A DNA stretch of 64,000 nt from Leptospiraceae bacterium (GCA_024233865.1 JACKPA010000001.1:248001-312000); one strand, 5' to 3'. Numbered from the stretch's first letter, positions 18,571 to 27,800 are shown. The notes: generated by a model from the sequence alone, not told the origin. Made by a program: numbers and translations.

Positions 18571-18906
18571 TTATTTAAAAGCAGCTATTGCTTCTGTTTC
18601 ACCGTCGAAAATCTCAAAAAAAGATGTAAGTTTGGTCAACTCAAAAACTTTACGAACCGAACCTGCCACATTTATTATTTTCAACCCTCCCTGGTATTTT
18701 TTCAAGTTAGATAAACTTGAAATTAATGCCCCTATTCCAGATGAATCAATATAAGAAACTTTTTCTAGATTTATAATAATTTGATATTTTTGCTCTTCTA
18801 TCAATTTAGCGATAATTTCTTTAATTTCTGGTGCATTATATAAATCAATTTCTCCATTAATATCAAGAACTATAATGCTGTTGTTTTCTCTTCTGGTAAT
18901 TTCCAT
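18571..18906 (-). CDS. STAS-domain anti-sigma factor antagonist
   Basis: This 111-residue SpoIIAA/RsbV-like protein has the motif VSYIDSSGIGALISSL, whose first Ser after Asp is the usual phosphorylation site. It begins MEITRRENNSIIVLDINGEIDLYNAPEI in family style (first part only matters for fold). Such proteins switch partner anti-sigma kinases when dephosphorylated by PP2C/SpoIIE phosphatases. A SpoIIE-type phosphatase domain exists at 32920-33630 in this window, but a link is only inferred. It is the first gene of the long minus-strand operon and ends 22 nt before lruA starts. Confidence 0.9.
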   Translation of the reverse strand: MEITRRENNSIIVLDINGEIDLYNAPEIKEIIAKLIEEQKYQIIINLEKVSYIDSSGIGALISSLSNLKKYQGGLKIINVAGSVRKVFELTKLTSFFEIFDGETEAIAAFK

Positions 18907-19156
18907 TCTTCTTTATCCACTCCTTTCGCAACGATTACCGCAATTCTTATCATCTATATCAGGTATAATTTATAAAAAAAAGTCAACGATAAAATTTTAC
19001 TAAAATATATATTTTTTAAATAAATTATCCACTTAAATCCGATGTCCCTATTTTCTTCTGCCATTTTTAGCAATTCCATTCGTTTTTAAAGTAATTTTAC
19101 TGACTACATTTACCAAATGGCTATAAACATCCATGGTATCAAGTATTAATTTTGAA

Positions 19157-20143
19157 TTATCCAATGTTTTTCGTTAATCTACTATTAATTGGCATGTATT
19201 CTTTAGACATATCACCCGCGTTTTCCCTCACTAACCTAGGAATCAAATAGCCAGGCAACGTTTTTCTCATTTGAGATATTAACTCGCAAGCAATATTTTC
19301 CGAAACAAAAAATTCAGAAGCACCTTGCACTTTATCAAGGAAATGAAGATAATATGGTACAATCCCTGATTTATACAGCTTTTTACTAAGATTGGATAAA
19401 ATATCTATGTTATCATTTACCGAATGTAATAGTACTGATTGGTTAAAAACAATAATTCCTGTATTTCGTATCAACTTTACCTTTTCTGCTAATTTTTCAT
19501 CAATTTCATTTGGATGGTTTATGTGGAAAATGATAGATATTTTGTTCGAATAAACTTCTAAAATTTTAATGAGATTATCTGTTATTCTATTTGGGATTGT
19601 GGGTAAAAATCTTGTATGAAATCTGATAAACTCGATATGGCTTATCTCATTAATTTTTTCCAATAAATAGGATAATTTAGCATCTGAAATAGAAAATGGA
19701 TCACCACCACTAAGAATAACCTCCGAAATACTTGTATCTGATTTTATATACTCAATGGCACTTTTCCACTGCTCTTTTTCTGCATTATTTTCTGAGTATG
19801 GAAAATGTTTTCTAAAACAATATCTACAGTGTATCGAACATTTTTGGGTGACAATAACAAGAGCTCTGCCATAATATTTATGTAAAACACCTACTGCCGG
19901 CATAAATTCTGTTTCTTGCACAGGATTAGGTGTAAATCCATCTACGTTTTCTAATTCACTTTTTAGAGGTAAAATTTGTTTTAATAGGGGATCATCTGGA
20001 TTATTTTTCTCTATTTTATCCACAAAACTACTTGGTACTTTTAATGGAAAAAAGCTGTTTTTATCAACTTCATCTAGAATATGTTCTATATTCAAGAGTT
20101 TCAATAGATTGCTGATGGGGGTAAAAGACTCTTCTGTAGTCAT
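19157..20143 (-). CDS. epmB: Lysine 2,3-aminomutase family radical SAM enzyme (EpmB-like)
   Basis: The 328-residue protein has the radical SAM cluster motif CSIHCRYCFRKHFPYSE (CX3CX2C), then EVILSGGDPF for SAM, and RFHTRFLPTIPNRIT. A C-terminal AGDMSKEYMPINSRL holds the likely PLP-binding Lys. Length fits EpmB (about 340), which converts lysine to (R)-beta-lysine for EF-P modification, better than the longer KamA catabolic enzymes. No epmA or efp gene is nearby, so the role is inferred. The gene stands alone, with 250 bp on one side holding no recognisable gene. Confidence 0.85.
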   Translation of the reverse strand: MTTEESFTPISNLLKLLNIEHILDEVDKNSFFPLKVPSSFVDKIEKNNPDDPLLKQILPLKSELENVDGFTPNPVQETEFMPAVGVLHKYYGRALVIVTQKCSIHCRYCFRKHFPYSENNAEKEQWKSAIEYIKSDTSISEVILSGGDPFSISDAKLSYLLEKINEISHIEFIRFHTRFLPTIPNRITDNLIKILEVYSNKISIIFHINHPNEIDEKLAEKVKLIRNTGIIVFNQSVLLHSVNDNIDILSNLSKKLYKSGIVPYYLHFLDKVQGASEFFVSENIACELISQMRKTLPGYLIPRLVRENAGDMSKEYMPINSRLTKNIG

Positions 20144-20222
20144 TTGTAGTAAGTTTAAACTATTTTAACTTGAAAAACTGTATTTCAAGTTGAAACTCCT
20201 ATAAACATTTGTAAAGGATTTT

Positions 20223-22838
20223 TTAATCAAATAGTAATGATACTATCCTAAAAAATTTTTCATTTGGAATTCTGCCTTCCATGTCCGAAGACAAATCCTT
20301 TTTGATTCGATTTAAATAAAACATTTTAATCTTTCCTTTGTGTTTGGCATTCACTTCACCACGATAATCACATTCAAAAAAATCTTTTACGAGGTAATAG
20401 GTGGAATACGAAATATTGATGCGTCCGGGAGTCCCACTAGACTCCATTCTGCTTGCCGTATTTACGGTGTCTCCCCATATATCATAGGCAAATTTCTTTT
20501 CTCCAACAACGCCAGCCATAACAGGCCCACTATTAATTCCAAGCCTCAATTCCCAATAAGGCATATCCATTTTTTCTTTGATTTTTTTGGTTTGATTCAT
20601 AATATTTTGAATTTCCAGTGCTGCCAGGCAACAATCTATGGCATGGGTTTTATTCGGAACAGGTAAACCTCCGGCACACATATAACTATCGCCAATGGTT
20701 TTTAATTTTTCTAATTTGTAGTATTCCACAATTTTATCAAATTGAGAAAAACAAATGTCCAATTCTTTCACCAATTCTTGGGGAGAAAGGTTTTCTGCAA
20801 TTTGCGTAAATCCTTTAAAGTCCGTAAAAATAATGGAAACATTATCAAAAAAAACAGGCTTGACTTCTCCATATTCTTTCAATTCATTGGCTACTTCTTG
20901 GGGTAAAATATTCAAAAGTAGCTTGTCTGATTTTTCACGCTGTTTCTCGGCTTCTATTTGTGCTACTTCTGCAAGGTGTTTGGCAAACATGGTTTCTTGT
21001 AAAATCTTTTCTTTTTGAAGGACTCCGGCAATTTGAGAAGCAAACCTTGAAATTGATTTAAGATTTTCTTTACTTAGCTTTAAGAAGTCCTGAATGGTAT
21101 GTCCGACAAAGATTCCTATACATTCTTCTCCAACTCGAATCGGCATATAAAAAACAGACAATACTCCCAATTTATCAACAAATTCTTTATCTGGAATACT
21201 TTTAATAAAATTCTTTTTAACTTTAGGAATGTAACTGCTTTTGCTTTTTTGAATGGCATAGTAGATTAGAGAACTGTCTTTGAGTATATCAAAAGTCGTG
21301 TTTTTAATGTAGTTATATTTGTCATCTGGAATTTTTCTACCTCTTACTTTAAAAGGAATGACCTTAGAAGATTCTTTATCAATAAAATATAGAGTGAGAA
21401 CATCCAAGCGATAGGTATCCATAACGTAATCAAAAATGTAGTACAAAGTATCATTTAATGAAGGGCTCTCAGTTAGCTTGATAGTGATTTGATTTAATGC
21501 TTCTGTTTCGTGTTTTGATTCCTCCAATTCGGTTGTTCTTTCGATTACTTTTTGTTCTAAGGTTGCCGAAAGGTCTTCCACTCTGTTAAATGCTGTTGTA
21601 AAACGCATCGAAAGTACAAAAGATTGAGATACAATAAATATAAAAAAACCTAAAGAGGCATAATAACCCGTCGAAACAACTTGGTTGGAATGTAAAACGT
21701 CATTCACAATAAACAAAATAAAAGCAAAAGAACCAAATAGAAAGCTTAAAGCCCCTTCCTTTTTTCTAAAACTCGCCTTTAGCATAACATAAAGGGAATA
21801 AGCAGACAGGAATAAAATGATCATTTGCATATATACTAAAGCGTGGGAAAAAATTCGAGTTGGGAATAAAGCCACAAATAAAGAAATAATATAAGATGGA
21901 TATTGAATGAGCTTATTTAAAGTTGTGTGAGTTTCATCAGGAAATATGTTGGCTAAAAATAATAAAAAAACAGGTGCACCAAGGGTGATTGTTAAATATT
22001 CTAACTTTAATCCTAGTTCCCAGACGGTAGATGGAAAAATTGTAAAAAAGTAACACTGATCCGTTACCAGTGTTCGTATAGAAATCAGAAAGCAAAATAA
22101 ACCAAAGTAGAGAGCTGATTTTTCCTTTTTTCTTATGGAATACAATCCCAAATGATAAAAACCCATGATAAGGAGGCTCCCAAACAAAAAGAAATTCAGA
22201 AACAAATTTCTTTCTCTAAATTGCCGGATATGCTTAGGATGTCCGATCAAAATTTTATCCCAAAGTCCTCCTTTTTGATGGTGATAGTTAGAAATCTGAA
22301 TGATTATTTGTATTTCAGAAGAGTCTCTATTGGGAATTTTGAGTAACTCCGGTTGAAACGAAGGAATAGCAGTTTCTGAACTTTTGCTAACTTCTCCTGC
22401 TTTCAAGATGAGTTTTTCATCTACAAATAAGTTATATGCCGTTGCAAAGGTTAAAACGTTTAAAGATAGTTCTTCCCCTTGCTTGATTTTGATTTTGAGT
22501 CTATAGGTAGCATACCCGTCTCCTTTTAGCTTCTCTCCAGCTATTTTATATCCATTCCACACATTAGGAATTTTGATGTTTCCCGTTTTTTGGGGTAAGG
22601 TTTTTTCTTGAAAATCTTCAGGTGTTAAAAGCTTCTGCCAGTAAAATTCCCATTCTCCGTCCAAATTAGCAATCCCGTCTTTCTTGAAATTCCAATCAGA
22701 TAGGTCAATTGTTCCGTTGATTGCCTGCGATTGCTTTTTGAGAGAATTTTGATTACAAAAAAGCGATAAAAAAGATAACAACAAACATGCAGTTGTAGCG
22801 GGGACGTATTGCCATACGTCCTTTCGTAAAAAGTTCAT
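20223..22838 (-). CDS. Membrane adenylate cyclase: 7TMR-DISM, GAF and class III cyclase
   Basis: The 871-residue protein has an N-terminal leader with a possible lipobox (LSLFC). An extracytoplasmic DISMED2-like beta domain (about 40-190), seven membrane spans of 7TMR-DISM type (about 210-395), a coiled coil, a GAF domain (about 440-600) and a class III cyclase (about 660-840) follow. The two metal Asp lie in IIFTDFKGFT and KTIGDSYMCAGG. Lys in the latter and Asp in YDIWGDTVNTASRM are the adenine-selecting pair, and Asn and Arg of the transition-state contacts are present. It should make cAMP in response to an outside ligand. The start shares one base with the kinase stop (TAATG). Confidence 0.92.
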   Translation of the reverse strand: MNFLRKDVWQYVPATTACLLLSFLSLFCNQNSLKKQSQAINGTIDLSDWNFKKDGIANLDGEWEFYWQKLLTPEDFQEKTLPQKTGNIKIPNVWNGYKIAGEKLKGDGYATYRLKIKIKQGEELSLNVLTFATAYNLFVDEKLILKAGEVSKSSETAIPSFQPELLKIPNRDSSEIQIIIQISNYHHQKGGLWDKILIGHPKHIRQFRERNLFLNFFLFGSLLIMGFYHLGLYSIRKKEKSALYFGLFCFLISIRTLVTDQCYFFTIFPSTVWELGLKLEYLTITLGAPVFLLFLANIFPDETHTTLNKLIQYPSYIISLFVALFPTRIFSHALVYMQMIILFLSAYSLYVMLKASFRKKEGALSFLFGSFAFILFIVNDVLHSNQVVSTGYYASLGFFIFIVSQSFVLSMRFTTAFNRVEDLSATLEQKVIERTTELEESKHETEALNQITIKLTESPSLNDTLYYIFDYVMDTYRLDVLTLYFIDKESSKVIPFKVRGRKIPDDKYNYIKNTTFDILKDSSLIYYAIQKSKSSYIPKVKKNFIKSIPDKEFVDKLGVLSVFYMPIRVGEECIGIFVGHTIQDFLKLSKENLKSISRFASQIAGVLQKEKILQETMFAKHLAEVAQIEAEKQREKSDKLLLNILPQEVANELKEYGEVKPVFFDNVSIIFTDFKGFTQIAENLSPQELVKELDICFSQFDKIVEYYKLEKLKTIGDSYMCAGGLPVPNKTHAIDCCLAALEIQNIMNQTKKIKEKMDMPYWELRLGINSGPVMAGVVGEKKFAYDIWGDTVNTASRMESSGTPGRINISYSTYYLVKDFFECDYRGEVNAKHKGKIKMFYLNRIKKDLSSDMEGRIPNEKFFRIVSLLFD

Positions 22839-23947
22839 TATTTTGACCGTAGGGAAATAATGAATTCCGTTCCATTAGAACTGCTTTCTTCGGTTTCCTC
22901 TTCTGAATTTATCTCAATGCTACCACCATACAATTCAACAAATTTTTTTACCAAAGGAAGTCCGAAACCAGTTCCCTTTTCTCCTTTTGTACCGTATCGG
23001 GTTGTTGATTTGGTAACATCAAAAATTTTTGCAAGCAGATCTTCAGGTATTCCAATTCCGAAGTCTTTTACAGATATTTGGATCCAATTTTCATCCTTTT
23101 TTTTAGCCGATACAATTACCCGTGAATTCGGATAGGAAAATTTAACCGCATTAGTTAAAAAATTATTTAAAACGGAATTTACCAAAGAAGTTCTTTCTGC
23201 ATATACTTGTAGTGAATCGTCAACATCAATGACTAGTTCTATTTCTTTTTTTTCAAAATTTTGTTTTAGCATATATATAGACTCATCCAAAACTCTTTTT
23301 AAATTGATTAGATTGAGCTGGATATAATTTTCCTTATCTTCTATTGTTCGTAATTGTCGAACCAATTCAATTAACTCCGAGCCGTTATAAGCACTGTTTC
23401 GAATTCTTTCTACAAGAGGTTTATGTTGGCTACTGGAAGTTTCTTCTAGCAGATCAGCTAACATAATAATAGACGTAAAAGAATTGTTCAAGTCATGGGA
23501 AAGTATATGCAGTAGTTCCTTTTGCTCTGATAGTGATTTTTCCAAATCTTCTTTTTTAAACTTCAAATCCAAATGCGTATCTACTCTGGATAACAATTCA
23601 GCTGAGTTGAAAGGTTTGGTTATATAATCTGCTGCCCCTAAATTAAATCCTCTTACAATATCTTCCGTTTCCGTTTTTGCCGTTAAAAATATAATAGGTA
23701 TGTTTTTTAACAATTCGCTACTTTTAATTTTTTGACATACTTCAAAACCGTCCATTTCCGGCATCATAATATCCAATAAAATTAAATCCGGAATTACCTT
23801 ATCCAATCGATTCAGAGCATCTTTACCATTTATGGCAGCATTTATTTGGTAATCTTTGGATTGTAAAACAGATGCCAGTAGTTGTATGTTTTTGGGAGTA
23901 TCATCTACAATCAGAACAAGCGGTTTTTTATTTTTTGAATTTGTCAT
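22838..23947 (-). CDS. Receiver-domain histidine kinase (REC first)
   Basis: The 369-residue soluble protein has an N-terminal receiver domain (VLIVDDTPKNIQLLASVL; phospho-acceptor in LILLDIMMPEMDGFEV; FLTAKTET; conserved Lys in YITKPF). A coiled coil and a HisKA/HATPase module follow: H-box LHILSHDLNNS, N-box NFLTNAVKFSYP, G1 KDFGIGIPE and G2 GTGFGLPLVKKF. The H-box has Asn-Asn where many kinases have Arg-Asn/Pro. AAGGA precedes the ATG at 23947. Its stop overlaps the cyclase start by one base, so the pair is translationally coupled and probably works in one pathway. Confidence 0.93.
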   Translation of the reverse strand: MTNSKNKKPLVLIVDDTPKNIQLLASVLQSKDYQINAAINGKDALNRLDKVIPDLILLDIMMPEMDGFEVCQKIKSSELLKNIPIIFLTAKTETEDIVRGFNLGAADYITKPFNSAELLSRVDTHLDLKFKKEDLEKSLSEQKELLHILSHDLNNSFTSIIMLADLLEETSSSQHKPLVERIRNSAYNGSELIELVRQLRTIEDKENYIQLNLINLKRVLDESIYMLKQNFEKKEIELVIDVDDSLQVYAERTSLVNSVLNNFLTNAVKFSYPNSRVIVSAKKKDENWIQISVKDFGIGIPEDLLAKIFDVTKSTTRYGTKGEKGTGFGLPLVKKFVELYGGSIEINSEEETEESSSNGTEFIISLRSK

Positions 23948-24063
23948 TGTGCATTTCCTTAAATCACACTAATAATGGTAGATTTTAGATTGTAATCTTA
24001 ATTGTTGGTAAAAAGTTGTAAAGATTTTTTCACAAATTGGTAAAAATTCTATTTTTTAGTTCT

Positions 24064-25344
24064 CTATAAACTGGAAATGACTTCAATAATGGAGTTGGTT
24101 ATTTGTTCCAATTCTTGCGTCTTAATAATGTAAGGTGGCATTATATAGACAAGGTTTCTAAACGGACGAATCCAAACTCCTTTTTCGACAAACTGTTTCT
24201 GTATTTGAGGAATATTTGGAGACTCAACCAACTCAACTACTCCAACAGCTCCCAAAACACGAACATCCGCAACTTGAGGCAATTTTTCACAAGTTGACAA
24301 AGAGTCATTCAATTGCTTTTCAATTCGAGAAATTTTTTCTTGCCAAGGACTTTCCAAAAGCAAGGAAATGCTTGCCAAAGCAACAGAACAAGCCAAAGGA
24401 TTTCCCATAAACGTTGGACCGTGCATAAAAACACCGGGAGAATTAGACGAAATAGCTTGGCTGACTTGCTTCGTTGTCATGGTTGCCGCCAAACTCATAT
24501 ATCCACCGGTAAGGGCTTTGCCTAGGCAAAGAACATCCGGTATAACTCCGGCTTGCTCACATGCAAACAAAGTTCCTGTCCTACCAAATCCGGTTGCAAT
24601 TTCGTCTAATATCAATAATACACTATGTTTTTCACAAAGCTTTTTCACTCTTCGTAAGTATTCGGGGCAATAGATTCGCATTCCTCCAGCTCCTTGGAGC
24701 AATGGCTCCAAAATAACCGCTGCAATCTCTTGACGGTGAGATTCGATCAAGGTTTGAAAGCTCCTTATGTCATTTTCATCCCATTCTTCGTCATTTCGGC
24801 TTTTGGGAGCATCTGCAAAATAGTGCTTGGGTAGTACATGAGAAAACATATTGTGCATTCCACTCACCGGATCGCATACGGACATAGCCCCAAAAGTATC
24901 GCCGTGATAGCCACTGCGTATGGTTAAGAGTCTTTGCTTTTGAGGAAAACCCAAAGCATACCAATACTGAATAGCCATTTTTATGGCAACTTCAACAGAA
25001 ACAGAACCGGAATCACAAAAAAATACAGTTTCTAAAGGTTCGGGAGTTATTTTTACCAGCATCTCAGCCAAGTCTACTGCAGGACGATGAGTTAAACCTC
25101 CAAACATAATATGAGCCATTTTATTTAGTTGATCTTGAATTGCTTGGTTTAGCTTGGGATGATTATAACCATGTATTGCACACCACCAGGAAGACATTCC
25201 ATCTATCAGCTTTTGCCCGTTTTCTAGGGTTAAATACACACCTTCTGCACTAACAACCGGATAAACCGGTGGCGGATCAACTAAAGAAGAATATGGGTGC
25301 CAAACATGAGCTTTATCAAAAGAGAGCCAAGTTTCATTATTCAT
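24064..25344 (-). CDS. bioA: Adenosylmethionine-8-amino-7-oxononanoate aminotransferase
   Basis: BioA makes 7,8-diaminopelargonate for biotin, using SAM as amino donor and PLP. The 426-residue class III aminotransferase has VWHPYSSLVDPPP, DGMSSWWCAIHGYNHP, SGSVSVEVAIKMAIQYW, RSGYHGDTFGAMSV, LILDEIATGFGRTG and LCLGKALTGGYM with the PLP Lys. I start it at the ATG at 25344, which has AAAGGA upstream; a longer frame to 25422 lacks family similarity. No bioB, bioF or bioD is adjacent, so the gene is an orphan here. Confidence 0.95.
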   Translation of the reverse strand: MNNETWLSFDKAHVWHPYSSLVDPPPVYPVVSAEGVYLTLENGQKLIDGMSSWWCAIHGYNHPKLNQAIQDQLNKMAHIMFGGLTHRPAVDLAEMLVKITPEPLETVFFCDSGSVSVEVAIKMAIQYWYALGFPQKQRLLTIRSGYHGDTFGAMSVCDPVSGMHNMFSHVLPKHYFADAPKSRNDEEWDENDIRSFQTLIESHRQEIAAVILEPLLQGAGGMRIYCPEYLRRVKKLCEKHSVLLILDEIATGFGRTGTLFACEQAGVIPDVLCLGKALTGGYMSLAATMTTKQVSQAISSNSPGVFMHGPTFMGNPLACSVALASISLLLESPWQEKISRIEKQLNDSLSTCEKLPQVADVRVLGAVGVVELVESPNIPQIQKQFVEKGVWIRPFRNLVYIMPPYIIKTQELEQITNSIIEVISSL

Positions 25345-25653
25345 ATAAATTCCTTTATATAATAATCGCGTTGAGTATGCCAAATGATAAAAAAAGCTAG
25401 GGTTTTGTCTATACGTTTTCACCTTAAGAGGTTGAAAATATTTTATAATTTATTTGTTGACACCAATTTTTAAAAAAATATGAAATATCTATTATGTATA
25501 GATATTTTATGATTAGAATTTTTTTTTGAAATAGTTGACAGTTTTTTAATTCAAGATTTATTTTGGACAAATAGGAGTTTGCTTGCTTAAGGAACTGTTG
25601 ACAACCTTAGATATCCACAAGGTAAAATATGAATAAAACATAAGGGATTAAAA
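25345..25653. promoter_or_regulatory. Divergent intergenic region between bioA and the SRPBCC gene
   Basis: The 309 bp hold no gene I can support. They contain one copy of a 56-bp repeat shared with 28436-28490 and three same-oriented GTTGACA heptamers (25456, 25534, 25597). A TAAAAT at 25623-25628 lies 19 bp beyond the last, a weak candidate promoter for the SRPBCC gene. No convincing BirA-type operator pair was found. Confidence 0.4.
25434..25489 (+). repeat. Copy A of a 56-bp promoter-like repeat
   Basis: This copy matches 28436-28490 with only a few differences, including one extra T. It holds a perfect TATAAT (25444-25449), then TTGACA (25457-25462), a T5/A7 spacer and TATGAA. The two parts suggest either a promoter or a small dispersed AT-rich element. 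Confidence 0.7.
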
Positions 25654-26097
25654 ATGAAAGTTAAAGCACACTGCACCATAAGCGCACCAAAGGCTAAAGT
25701 TTTCAATGCATTTTCTGACCTGAAAAATTTAGCAAATAATGTCAGAGCAATTAAAAGTATTGAGCTATTAACTCCTGGTGATGTTGGTATAGGAAGTAAA
25801 TTCAAAGAAACTCGTATTATGTTTGGAAAAGAATCCAGCGAAACGATGGAAATAACGCAATTCTCGTTCCCTAATTATTATAAGGAAGAAGCACAGTCTA
25901 ATGGAATGCACTATGCTACGGAATGGCGTTTCGTTGAGGAAGGGAACAAAACCACCGTTTCAATTGATTTTTCTGGAACACCTACAACGTTTTCGGCAAA
26001 ACTTTTGAATGTTCTTTTTTTGTTTATGGTGGGTGGTATGAAAAAAGCCTTTCTTGCTGACATGGACGATTTAAAGAAAATGTTGGAAAAAGGATAG
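25654..26097 (+). CDS. SRPBCC/START-like lipid-binding fold protein
   Basis: The 147-residue protein begins MKVKAHCTISAPKAKVFNAF, the usual first strand and helix of the SRPBCC (polyketide cyclase/dehydrase) fold, with alternating strands (SKFKETRIMFGK, ATEWRFVEEGNKTTVSIDF) and a long C-terminal helix ending in DDLKKMLEKG. Such proteins bind hydrophobic ligands; the ligand is unknown. AAGGG lies about 8 bp before the ATG. It is divergent from bioA and followed by the MATE gene. Confidence 0.85.
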   Translation: MKVKAHCTISAPKAKVFNAFSDLKNLANNVRAIKSIELLTPGDVGIGSKFKETRIMFGKESSETMEITQFSFPNYYKEEAQSNGMHYATEWRFVEEGNKTTVSIDFSGTPTTFSAKLLNVLFLFMVGGMKKAFLADMDDLKKMLEKG

Positions 26098-26217
26098 CAT
26101 ACTGCTATGCAGATTTTACACTGCGACTATGCAGTTTCGGGGGGACAAATACCCTAGACCCAACCTGCCCTATTGGCGGATTCATATAGTTACTATCTTG
26201 GGTGCAATCCTTTAATT

Positions 26218-27603
26218 ATGACTAAAGCGTATCATTATTTGAAACAATTCCGAATGGAAAGATGGAAGGAAATTTTAGAAATTGCTTGGCCATTAATAAT
26301 AGCCAACAGTTTTTGGAATATACAACTTACAATAGACCGACTTTTTGTTGGTAATTATTCAACGGAAGCCCTGGCTGCAGCAACTGCTGTTATGGGAGTC
26401 TTTTGGACACCTATGGCATTGTTACAACAAACGGCTGCTTACCTTATGACATTTGTAGCTCAATACTATGGTGCCAGGCGATTGCAAATGATCGGACCTG
26501 CAGTTTGGCAATCCATATATGTGAGTATTATTGGCGGAATCTTGATATTGCTTTTAATCCCTGTTGCCAAAGAAATTTTTTTGGCAATCAATCATTCACC
26601 ATCAATCCAAAATCTGGAAACAGATTATTTTATTGCAATCTGTTTTTCGGCTCTTCCTACGGCTCTGGTTGCTTCAGCTAGCGGTTTTTTTACTGGATTG
26701 GGGAATACAAGAATTGTTATGTGGATTAATTGTTCGGGAATGGTTGCAAATTTTATTTTTGACTATCTTCTAATTTTTGGGAAGTTGGGATTTCCTGCTA
26801 TGGGAATCAAAGGAGCAGGGTATGCCACTGCTATTGCGAATTGTGTAGCAACCGGGTTAGGTTTTTACCTTATATTAAATAAATCGAATGAATCTGAATA
26901 CAAAATTTTATCCGGATGGAAATGGGACTCTGAATTGATGAAACGATTTATCAAATACGGAATTCCCAGCGGTCTTCAATGGGCTCTGGAAGGGCTTGCA
27001 TTTACCGTTTTTTTGATAATTATAGGGAGAATGAATAACGGTAGTGCTGCTCTAGCCAGTAGCGGAATTGCTGTGACGATTATGTTGTTGTCGGTTCTTC
27101 CTGCGATGGGAGTAGCACAATCAGTATCGGTATTGGTAGGACAACATCTTGGAGAAAATAAACCGAAACAAGCAGAATACGCAACCTGGAGTGGTTTACA
27201 AATAGCAATTATGTATATTTTCACTATGGGAATTACATTTATTCTGTTTCCCAATTTTTATTTGAACTGGTTTCACAATCCTGAAGACCCGAAAATTTGG
27301 ATGCAAGTCAGCATAATAGTACCTTATCTATTGATGTATGTTGCTCTTTTTACATCTTTTGATTGCATGAATATGATTTTTTCGTTTGCATTAAAAGGTG
27401 CAGGAGATACAAGATTTGTTACCATAGTTGCCATGTTAGTTCCCTGGCCATTGATGGTGATTCCTACGTATTTTTTTAAAGATAGGGAGGGAGCTGTTTA
27501 CTGGGCTTGGGGTGCAGCTTCTATTTTTATCATCACTCAGGCTTTCATATTTTTGCAGAGATTTTTAGGTGGGAAATGGAAAAATATGAGGGTAATAAAT
27601 TAA
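26218..27603 (+). CDS. MATE-family multidrug/cation efflux protein
   Basis: The protein of about 461 residues has twelve predicted membrane spans in two similar halves, as in NorM/MATE exporters that pump drugs or metabolites out using H+ or Na+. Family-like segments include ILEIAWPLIIANSFWNIQLT at the start, GLGNTRIVMWINC and, in the second half, ALKGAGDTRFVTIVAMLVPW. I prefer the ATG at 26218; a TTG at 26173 would add 15 hydrophilic residues of no similarity. The 120 bp between it and the SRPBCC gene hold a small ATGCAG-rich region and no gene. Confidence 0.92.
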   Translation: MTKAYHYLKQFRMERWKEILEIAWPLIIANSFWNIQLTIDRLFVGNYSTEALAAATAVMGVFWTPMALLQQTAAYLMTFVAQYYGARRLQMIGPAVWQSIYVSIIGGILILLLIPVAKEIFLAINHSPSIQNLETDYFIAICFSALPTALVASASGFFTGLGNTRIVMWINCSGMVANFIFDYLLIFGKLGFPAMGIKGAGYATAIANCVATGLGFYLILNKSNESEYKILSGWKWDSELMKRFIKYGIPSGLQWALEGLAFTVFLIIIGRMNNGSAALASSGIAVTIMLLSVLPAMGVAQSVSVLVGQHLGENKPKQAEYATWSGLQIAIMYIFTMGITFILFPNFYLNWFHNPEDPKIWMQVSIIVPYLLMYVALFTSFDCMNMIFSFALKGAGDTRFVTIVAMLVPWPLMVIPTYFFKDREGAVYWAWGAASIFIITQAFIFLQRFLGGKWKNMRVIN

Positions 27604-27638
27604 CGTGAGTTTCGGATAAGAAAAATTGCAAATTTTTT

Positions 27639-27708
27639 AAGGGCAATCACGGGGGAATTGCCCTTACGAAAGACAATTTGTAGGGGTAAACCCCTGTGTT
27701 TACCCCTT
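27639..27708. repeat. Composite double-hairpin palindromic repeat, copy 1
   Basis: Two perfect stem-loops lie in tandem: AAGGGCAAT/ATTGCCCTT (27639-27665) and AGGGGTAAAC/GTTTACCCCT with loop CCCTGT (27682-27707). The same arrangement, including the TGTAGGGG start and CCCTGT loop of the second hairpin, recurs at 48800-48868. It sits after the MATE stop and could act as an mRNA end, but no T-run follows. Confidence 0.8.
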
Positions 27709-27800
27709 AATTATAAATAAAAGCACCTTAAGCGAAATTCAAGTTAAATTAGGAAATATTCGAATATATTATACTTAATTAATCTATATAGCAGGGCACG

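Noticed and set aside
18911..19032. Two TTATCCACT sequences resembling DnaA boxes
   Set aside because: Only two near-matches in 120 bp of AT-rich sequence, far from parAB, with no unwinding-type repeats; likely chance.
26850..27260. Minus-strand reading frame opposite the MATE gene
   Set aside because: It is the shadow of a strongly supported gene with conserved motifs and has no ribosome site.
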